DNA of 6,910 nucleotides from Fervidobacterium sp. (GTDB lineage Bacteria; Thermotogota; Thermotogae; Thermotogales; Fervidobacteriaceae), in assembly GCA_003526765.1 (NCBI GenBank), contig DPXZ01000054.1, positions 1-6,910 on the forward strand, written 5' to 3'. Shown in pieces: positions 1 to 5,327 of this stretch. Every line of letters starts with the position of its first letter. Position 1 is the stretch's first letter. The notes below the pieces were generated by a model, which was given only the letters and a program-made list of their open reading frames with translations, did not search any database and was not told the origin of the DNA. The translations under genes were made by a program, and so were the position numbers.

Positions 1-1368
1 CCGGTTATAAAGAGAAGATTAAAATTTAGGATGGGAAAAGATGTAGACTTTTGCTTGATGCCACCGAATCTTTTTGAAACTATGTACAACAATGTTATCC
101 ATGGCCTTTCTGCGGATGTGTTCTCTGAAAAGATGGGAGAAATTACGATACAAGAACAACCAAAAGAGGTCCCTGAAGAGCAAATATCGATGGAAGAAGA
201 AACACCTGTTGTTAGACTTGTATCAAATATCGTTGACCATGCCGTAGAACTTGAGGCAAGCGATATCCATATAGAACCACAACGAAGGAATGTTATCGTA
301 AGGTATAGGGTAGACGGCGTATTGAGAAAGATAACAGAATATCCGAGAAATTTACATGCTGCGGTAGTCTCACGTATAAAAATACTCTCCGGACTTGATA
401 TTGTGGAACGTAGAATGCCACAAGACGGCAAGTTTTTCATAAAAAAGGGTGACGAGCAGTATGATTTACGCGTTTCTACGATGCCTTCAGTAAATGGAGA
501 AAAGGTGGTTATGAGACTTCTAAAGGTGTCATCTTCAAAGAAGAAACTCGAGGACTTGGGTTATTCAGCGTACAATTATGAAAGAATACAAAAGTTGATA
601 GAGCATCCTTACGGAATAATACTTGTCACCGGACCGACGGGAAGTGGTAAGTCAACAACACTCGTTGCTATGATAAACTCGTTGAATTCTGACAATGTTA
701 ATATAGTAACTGCAGAAGATCCTGTAGAATACACGGTTGAAGGAATCACGCAGTGCCAAGTCAACACTGAAATCGGTCTGACATTTGCGAAATATCTGAG
801 ATCTTTCTTGAGGCAAGACCCTGATATCATAATGGTTGGTGAGGTGCGTGATAGGGAAACAGCACAGCTTGCCGTTGAAGCATCATTGACAGGACACTTG
901 GTCTTGTCAACGTTGCATACCAACACCGCTGCCGGTGCCGTTGATAGACTCGTGAACATGGGCGTTGAACCATCTTTGATATCGGCGTCACTGATAGGAA
1001 TAATGGGGCAAAGACTCGTTAGGAAAGTTTGTCAAAAATGCAAAGTCGAAACTGAATTTCCACCCAAATTTGCTGAAAGGGCAAAAAGATATTTTCCAGA
1101 TATGAAACTTGTCCAATATGTAGGTAAAGGTTGTCAAGAATGCAACAACACTGGATACAAGGGCAGAACTGCAGTTGCCGAAGTACTGATGATAAACGAC
1201 GAGATTAGAAAGCTAATCCAAAAGGGTACCACGACAGCTGAGATAGAAAAAGTTGCTAAACGACACGGTATGATTACAATGTTCCAAGATGGACTTTACA
1301 AGGTTCTTAGCGGAGAGACCACCGTCGAAGAAATCCTTGCAACTGTCGGTGAAGAAGAGGAGGAGTAA
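1..1368 (+). CDS. GspE/PilB-family type II secretion / type IV pilus assembly ATPase, 5'-truncated
   Basis: Hexameric cytoplasmic motor ATPase that powers assembly of a type IV pilus or type II secretion pseudopilus. The frame is open from base 1. The residues before the first Met (base 31) and the 20 after it resemble the end of the N-terminal MshEN/T2SSE_N domain, so the true start lies upstream, probably about 100 residues away. Numbering from that Met: ASDIHIEP box at 76-83, Walker A GPTGSGKS at 201-208, Asp box around 223-234 (TAEDPVEY), Walker B DIIMVGEVRD at 265-274, His box TGHLVLSTLHTN at 287-298. A zinc-binding tetracysteine follows (C334, C337, C368, C371), typical of GspE and PilB and absent from PilT-type retraction ATPases. 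The protein ends in five Glu residues. GspE and PilB cannot be told apart from this fragment. The membrane protein that follows 3 bases later is probably co-expressed. Family assignment is very secure; the exact system is inferred. Confidence 0.96.
   Translation, partial: PVIKRRLKFRMGKDVDFCLMPPNLFETMYNNVIHGLSADVFSEKMGEITIQEQPKEVPEEQISMEEETPVVRLVSNIVDHAVELEASDIHIEPQRRNVIVRYRVDGVLRKITEYPRNLHAAVVSRIKILSGLDIVERRMPQDGKFFIKKGDEQYDLRVSTMPSVNGEKVVMRLLKVSSSKKKLEDLGYSAYNYERIQKLIEHPYGIILVTGPTGSGKSTTLVAMINSLNSDNVNIVTAEDPVEYTVEGITQCQVNTEIGLTFAKYLRSFLRQDPDIIMVGEVRDRETAQLAVEASLTGHLVLSTLHTNTAAGAVDRLVNMGVEPSLISASLIGIMGQRLVRKVCQKCKVETEFPPKFAERAKRYFPDMKLVQYVGKGCQECNNTGYKGRTAVAEVLMINDEIRKLIQKGTTTAEIEKVAKRHGMITMFQDGLYKVLSGETTVEEILATVGEEEEE
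1358..1363 (+). promoter_or_regulatory. Shine-Dalgarno AGGAGG that fixes the TTG start of the next gene
   Basis: A perfect AGGAGG lies inside the last codons of the ATPase gene, 8 bases before the TTG at 1372. The same purine-rich bases encode the ATPase's terminal Glu run. No ATG or GTG in the downstream frame is equally well placed, so the site selects TTG and suggests translational coupling of the two genes. Confidence 0.85.
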
Positions 1369-1371
1369 GTC

Positions 1372-2538
1372 TTGCCTTTCGATCCGAAAAAGTTTCGCGA
1401 AGAGAAGGAAAGAGAAATATCCGAAAAGTATGGCCAGATGAGAAAGAGGAGTTTTCGATTCCTTTTTTTGAACATAATGATGGTTCTTGCAGTCTTTGCA
1501 CTACTCTTCTTTTTGAAAACTTCCTCTCCTGAAACTTATTCAAACATAGTTGAAAACTTACAAATTGTGATTGAATTGAAAAAGTTGGAATACATATCTC
1601 CAGATAAAGTGGGGGCTAAGGTGTACATCGTAAACACCAAACGGACGGATAAAGATTTTACCATCAGTGATTTCTATTTGAAAATATACTCTGATTCAAC
1701 CACAATTTACGAATATTCATTTCCCAATGCCGTTGAAGGAAGCGTTTCTAGTTTAGGTAAGAGGCTTGTTTACGATGTTGAAAGAGAGGTTTCATTGGTT
1801 AATCTTGTCCCAAATGACTATACGATATATGTAAAGTGCAAGATAAACGGTCGACAAGTTGAAACTTCTAGGACTTTTACGTATAAGGAGGAAATATCAT
1901 ACATCTTAGTAAGTGACCCATTTTACGTACTTGGTGAAGAAATCAATCCAGGAGTTGCGATCATCAATAGTACCGCAAGAAAGCAAACGTTCGATATAGA
2001 GAAAATAGAGTGGACACTCAATGAAGAACGCATTACTGAGAACTTCAATCAACAAATTGTTTTGTTGTCCGGAGAATCGTATATTATAAAATCAAGACAC
2101 AAGTTCAAGGCTAGCAAAGTGGGTCAACAAGAAAGTTCTGCATCTGTGTATTTAAAGGGCGGAATTATTAAAGAGGTCAAGGGGATAATACCCGTTACCG
2201 AAAAAACTGAAGGTAGTGTTTCAAATGTTGATTTCGTCATCGAAGCTCAAGATGCAGTCGTAGTTGATAAAGATGCAAACATCAATCTGTACATCGTAAA
2301 TAAGATTAGGGAAAATAGATTTCTAAAAGTGGATAAAATACAGATAAGCATTCCAGCAATAGGTTACAATTTTGAGATTGGGAACAGGAGAGTTTTCTTA
2401 ATACCTTTTGGTAGATACCAAATCACAAAACTCGAAAGGCTAAATTTTGATCAAGCGGGTGTTTACACAATGATAGTACAAGCTTATTCTGGAAAGTCTA
2501 CAATAAAGAAAGAAATACCTGTGGCGGTAAGTAAGTAG
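1372..2538 (+). CDS. Single-pass membrane protein with three repeated beta-rich (Ig-like) modules, function unknown
   Basis: I do not recognise this 388-residue protein. Visible: a charged cytoplasmic N-terminus (1-28, many Lys/Arg/Glu), one hydrophobic segment at about 29-49, then about 340 residues rich in alternating hydrophobic positions, as in beta-sandwich domains. The positive charges before the helix predict N-in topology with the large part outside the membrane. That part divides into three modules (about 60-172, 174-276, 285-387). Each carries a YIVN-like strand whose Asn falls at residues 88, 199 and 310, exactly 111 apart. Hydrophobic residues recur at Asn+8, +10, +13 and +15 in all three. 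The fold resembles CARDB or BsuPI-type Ig-like domains, but I cannot assign a family. The start is TTG, with AGGAGG 8 bases upstream and only 3 bases after the GspE/PilB stop. Co-expression suggests an accessory role in pilus or type II secretion assembly (inference). There is one Cys (156) and no catalytic motif. Confidence 0.9.
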   Translation: MPFDPKKFREEKEREISEKYGQMRKRSFRFLFLNIMMVLAVFALLFFLKTSSPETYSNIVENLQIVIELKKLEYISPDKVGAKVYIVNTKRTDKDFTISDFYLKIYSDSTTIYEYSFPNAVEGSVSSLGKRLVYDVEREVSLVNLVPNDYTIYVKCKINGRQVETSRTFTYKEEISYILVSDPFYVLGEEINPGVAIINSTARKQTFDIEKIEWTLNEERITENFNQQIVLLSGESYIIKSRHKFKASKVGQQESSASVYLKGGIIKEVKGIIPVTEKTEGSVSNVDFVIEAQDAVVVDKDANINLYIVNKIRENRFLKVDKIQISIPAIGYNFEIGNRRVFLIPFGRYQITKLERLNFDQAGVYTMIVQAYSGKSTIKKEIPVAVSK

Positions 2539-2614
2539 TGCTTTTGTGATTTTGAACGCATCAGGTAACTCATCGAAAATGTTATGAATCACTGCAAAAA
2601 AGGAGAGAAAAAAC
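2539..2614 (+). other. 76-base intergenic leader before the adenosylhomocysteinase gene
   Basis: This is the longest gap among the first four genes. It ends in a good ribosome site (AAGGAGAG at 2600-2607, 7 bases before ATG 2615). It holds a six-base inverted repeat, GTGATT at 2546-2551 and AATCAC at 2587-2592, with a 35-base loop and no T-run. A poor promoter-like pair is also present (TTGAAC at 2552-2557, GAAAAT at 2575-2580, four of six matches each). I see no terminator and no convincing riboswitch, so read-through from the upstream gene is likely. Confidence 0.5.
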
Positions 2615-3835
2615 ATGGGAAATTTGGATGAATTAAAAAAATCAGGTCATCAAAAAATCGAATGGGTTTCAAAACACATGAAATTATTGAACACAATACA
2701 AAAGTCAGGGTACTCATTGGAAGGTCTAAGAGTTGCGATGTCGATACACTTGGAGGCTAAAACAGCATATTTGGCTGTTACATTAAAGAGACTTGGTGCA
2801 GATGTTGTTATTACTGGTTCAAATCCGTTGTCTACCCAAGACGATGTGGCAGAAGCGTTGAAGGATTTTGGTATAGCAGTTCATGCTAAAAGGACAACAA
2901 GCGAAGAAGAGTATTTTTCGTTTTTGCACGAAGTTCTAAATTATGAACCGGATCTGATCTTAGATGACGGTGCTGACCTAACTGTTTTGGCGCATATAGA
3001 GAGAAAAGACGTACTGAAGAAACTTAAGGGCGTTTCGGAGGAAACTACAACCGGAGTGAGAAGGTTAGAGAATCTCGAAAAGAGTGGCATACTGCGTGTT
3101 CCAGCTATAGCTGTTAACAATGCTAAGATGAAATTCATGTTCGACAATAGGTATGGCACTGGACAATCTACTTTGGATTCGATTATGAGAAATACTAATC
3201 TGCTTATCGCAGGAAAGAACTTCCTTGTCGCAGGGTATGGATGGTGTGGCAGAGGTATAGCGATGCGTGCTCATGGCCTTGGCGCAAAGGTCATGGTTAC
3301 TGAAGTAGATCCGATAAAAGCTATCGAAGCTGTCATGGATGGATTTGAAGTCGGCAAGATAGAAGAACTTGCACCGAAAGCTGATTTCATAGTAACGGCA
3401 ACAGGAGTTAAGGATATACTGTCAGAGGAAGTTATCAAGAACCTCAAAGATGGTGTCGTACTTGCAAATGCAGGACATTTCAATGTTGAAGTACCGATGG
3501 ATAAGATAGAAAAGATGGCAAATCAAAGCTACGAGATAAGAAAAAATGTGACATGCTATAAGATAAATGGAAAAGACATATACGTCATTGGCCTCGGAAG
3601 ATTACTAAACCTTGCAGCTGGAGATGGGCATCCTGTTGAAATAATGGATATATCTTTTGCCTTACAAGCTCTTTCGATACTGTACCTTGCACAAAATCAT
3701 GAAAAGCTCTCCAACAAAGTCTACAGTTATCCTGAAGAACTTGATAGAAAGGTTGCATTGCTCAAGCTTGAGTCTCTTGGAATATCTATAGATACTTTAA
3801 CGAAAGAGCAAGAAGAATACCTTAATGAATTCTAA
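2615..3835 (+). CDS. ahcY: Adenosylhomocysteinase (S-adenosyl-L-homocysteine hydrolase), short Thermotoga/archaeal type
   Basis: Cytosolic NAD-dependent enzyme that reversibly splits S-adenosylhomocysteine, the by-product of SAM methyltransferases, into homocysteine and adenosine. The 406 residues align throughout with the family. Landmarks: His45 (human H55), STQDD at 73-77, LDDGADLT with Asp118 (human D131), EETTTG with Glu143 (human E156), Asn168/Lys173/Asp177/Asn178 (human N181/K186/D190/N191), Rossmann motif GYGWCGRG at 207-214 with ribose-binding Glu230, NAGHFN with His288, and GDGHP with His339. Two departures from the long bacterial/eukaryotic form are visible. It ends soon after LTKEQEEYL, without the C-terminal Lys-Tyr tail that reaches into the partner subunit. 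The adenine-contact segment reads HLEAKT where human has HMTVET. Both are, as I recall, shared with Thermotoga and archaeal members. ATG is preceded by AAGGAGAG at 7 bases. Only 17 bases separate it from the RNase gene, so the two are probably co-transcribed. Confidence 0.97.
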   Translation: MGNLDELKKSGHQKIEWVSKHMKLLNTIQKSGYSLEGLRVAMSIHLEAKTAYLAVTLKRLGADVVITGSNPLSTQDDVAEALKDFGIAVHAKRTTSEEEYFSFLHEVLNYEPDLILDDGADLTVLAHIERKDVLKKLKGVSEETTTGVRRLENLEKSGILRVPAIAVNNAKMKFMFDNRYGTGQSTLDSIMRNTNLLIAGKNFLVAGYGWCGRGIAMRAHGLGAKVMVTEVDPIKAIEAVMDGFEVGKIEELAPKADFIVTATGVKDILSEEVIKNLKDGVVLANAGHFNVEVPMDKIEKMANQSYEIRKNVTCYKINGKDIYVIGLGRLLNLAAGDGHPVEIMDISFALQALSILYLAQNHEKLSNKVYSYPEELDRKVALLKLESLGISIDTLTKEQEEYLNEF

Positions 3836-3852
3836 TTTTTCTGAGGTGAAAA

Positions 3853-5244
3853 ATGTTATTGCTATTGAACAAAACTTCCGAATCTAAAGAAACAAGGGCT
3901 GCTCTACTTGAAAATGATAAATTAATTGAAGTTTATTTGGGAGAAGAAGAGGAAGAGAGCATTGCTGGAAGTATTTACTTGGGAAAGATAGAAAAGTTCA
4001 TTCCAGCTTTAGAAGCTGCCTTTGTTAAGTTGCCCAATGGAGAAAATGCATTTTTAAGGATGAGAGATATAAAGCAAGATTACCTGGATTCTTTCTCGAT
4101 AAAGAAACTTCAAGAGGGTCAAAAAGTACTCGTACAAATAAAAAAGGAAAGTGTGGGTACCAAAGGGCCACAAATAACTACCAATATAGGTATAGCCGGA
4201 CGATATGTGGTACTCCTACCATTTTCGAAATCTGTTGGTATTTCCAGAAAAATTCTGAGCGAAGAAGACAGAGAAAGATTGAAGAAGATCGGGAGACTAC
4301 TCAAGGAAAAATATAGTACTGGTCTCATCATAAGAACGGCTGCAGCTGAAATAAGTGAAGAGTTCATATACAATGAAATGGAGAATTTATACGGCAAATG
4401 GAAAGAGATTGTGAACAATTTTAAGAAGGCAAGAAAGCCTAAACTACTTTACAAAGAATCCGATAGCGATGAATTCATAATAAGAGAATTCCTCAGACCC
4501 GAAGTTACCGAAGTAGTGACCAATGACGAAAACCATAGAGAAATCATCAGAAGATTCCATCAAAAAGCAACCGTAAAAGTAATAAGTGGGGATGTATTTG
4601 AGAATTTCGAAATAGACGAGAAATTGAGAGAAGTACTTAAAAGAAAAATGACATTACCATCTGGCGGAGAGATTGTTATAGATAAGGCAGAGGCTATGAC
4701 TGTGATAGACGTAAATTCAAGTCATTACATTGCTACCGAAAGTCACGAACAGCTTTCTGAAGAGATAAATCTGGAGGCTGCAAGAGAAATTTGCAGAATT
4801 TTGAGACTGAGAAATATCGGTGGTATCGTCATAATAGATTTTATAGACATGAAAGATGAGAAAAGCAAGGAACAGATTTTGAAGACTGTTAAGTCAGAGA
4901 TTCTCAGAGATAGGAATAGGGTTGAGATATATGGTTTTACACACCTTGGACTCCTTGAGATGGCTCGCAAGAGAACTAGCAAGTCATTGGATGAAAAGTT
5001 CACCTACGTGTGCCCTACTTGTGAAGGCAAAGGGCGGGTCTTAAATCCAAAGATCGTTCTTGAGAGACTAAAAAAGGAAGTTGAAAAGAAACCAAATGGG
5101 GCTAAAGAAGTAATAATTAAAATGCATCCAGAGTTCAAGAATTTTGTTGAGAAAGAGGAATTGAAAAAATTCTTCAAAGTAGAGGTTCATATTCACTACA
5201 CGCACGTTGATCCCAATACTTACGAAATATCTTGGAAGATATAG
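3853..5244 (+). CDS. rng: Ribonuclease E/G family endoribonuclease (RNase G size)
   Basis: Single-strand-specific endoribonuclease for rRNA maturation and mRNA decay in the cytoplasm. The protein has 463 residues, near E. coli RNase G (489), and lacks the long RNase E degradosome scaffold. Domains: N-terminal strand, S1-like RNA-binding domain (about 36-120), 5'-monophosphate sensor with Arg161-Thr162 in GLIIRTA (E. coli R169/T170), and DNase I-like catalytic core with Asp286 in VIDVNS and Asp329 in IIDFIDM. The two aspartates are 43 residues apart, the same as D303/D346 of E. coli RNase E. The zinc-link CPTC at 387-390 sits 101 residues after the first Asp, also as in E. coli. A small C-terminal domain (about 400-463) ends the protein. 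All catalytic and dimer-link residues are present, so it should be active as a zinc-linked dimer or tetramer. The ATG has a GAGGTGA site 3 bases upstream, and the start matches the family's usual N-terminus. The symbol rng is chosen by size; some databases would call it rne/rng. Confidence 0.95.
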   Translation: MLLLLNKTSESKETRAALLENDKLIEVYLGEEEEESIAGSIYLGKIEKFIPALEAAFVKLPNGENAFLRMRDIKQDYLDSFSIKKLQEGQKVLVQIKKESVGTKGPQITTNIGIAGRYVVLLPFSKSVGISRKILSEEDRERLKKIGRLLKEKYSTGLIIRTAAAEISEEFIYNEMENLYGKWKEIVNNFKKARKPKLLYKESDSDEFIIREFLRPEVTEVVTNDENHREIIRRFHQKATVKVISGDVFENFEIDEKLREVLKRKMTLPSGGEIVIDKAEAMTVIDVNSSHYIATESHEQLSEEINLEAAREICRILRLRNIGGIVIIDFIDMKDEKSKEQILKTVKSEILRDRNRVEIYGFTHLGLLEMARKRTSKSLDEKFTYVCPTCEGKGRVLNPKIVLERLKKEVEKKPNGAKEVIIKMHPEFKNFVEKEELKKFFKVEVHIHYTHVDPNTYEISWKI

Positions 5245-5283
5245 TCGGAATAGCTATATTGGTGTTTTGTTACCACGGTACCT

Positions 5284-5314
5284 TTGACACCGAAGTTGAT
5301 ATATATGATATATA
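5284..5314 (+). promoter_or_regulatory. Candidate sigma-A-type promoter for the nucleoside kinase gene
   Basis: A perfect -35 hexamer TTGACA (5284-5289) is followed by an AT-rich stretch. Possible -10 boxes are TATATA at 5309-5314 (19-base spacer, four of six matches) and TATGAT at 5304-5309 (five of six, but a 14-base spacer). Neither has the ideal 17-base spacing, so the -10 is unresolved. Transcription would begin at about 5316-5322. That leaves almost no leader for ATG 5328 and about 65 bases for the TTG at 5385. Confidence 0.45.
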
Positions 5315-5315
5315 C
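5298..5315 (+). repeat. Tandem pair of 9-base AT-rich repeats
   Basis: GATATATAT (5298-5306) is followed directly by GATATATAC (5307-5315), differing only in the last base. The pair overlaps the candidate -10 region, so it may simply be promoter AT-richness or could form a small operator. Confidence 0.6.
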
Positions 5316-5327
5316 AGAACTGTTTGA

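Larger units (their letters stand above)
5245..5327 (+). other. 83-base intergenic region between the RNase and kinase genes
   Basis: It has no supported gene. It contains a weak inverted repeat (GGTGT at 5261-5265 with ACACC at 5287-5291), a GGTACC palindrome at 5277-5282, an exact TTGACA, and an AT-rich tandem repeat. The inverted repeat is not followed by a T-run, so I do not call a Rho-independent terminator. Confidence 0.6.

Noticed and set aside
31..33. ATG at base 31 as the true start of the GspE/PilB ATPase
   Set aside because: The frame is open to base 1, no ribosome site precedes this ATG, and the flanking residues look like the interior of the N-terminal MshEN domain.
2552..2580. 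TTGAAC / GAAAAT promoter-like pair before ahcY with 17-base spacing
   Set aside because: Only four of six matches in each box, in AT-rich DNA where such pairs arise by chance; kept as a remark in the leader entry only.
2546..2592. GTGATT/AATCAC inverted repeat upstream of ahcY as a terminator or SAH/SAM riboswitch
   Set aside because: The stem is only six base pairs with a 35-base loop and no T-run, and the 76-base gap shows none of the conserved core sequence I would expect of a SAH or SAM riboswitch.
2584..2631. Short frame from ATG 2584 overlapping the ahcY start
   Set aside because: About 15 codons, no ribosome site, and it competes with a well-placed Shine-Dalgarno and ATG for ahcY.
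5261..5291. GGTGT/ACACC hairpin as a terminator for the RNase gene
   Set aside because: Five base pairs plus one G-U, a long loop and no following T-run; it overlaps the TTGACA instead.
5232..5327. Small + strand frame (TTG 5232 to TGA 5325, about 31 codons) just before the kinase
   Set aside because: It has no ribosome site, overlaps the RNase end, has a weak start codon, and covers the promoter-like sequence; no sign of coding beyond an open frame.
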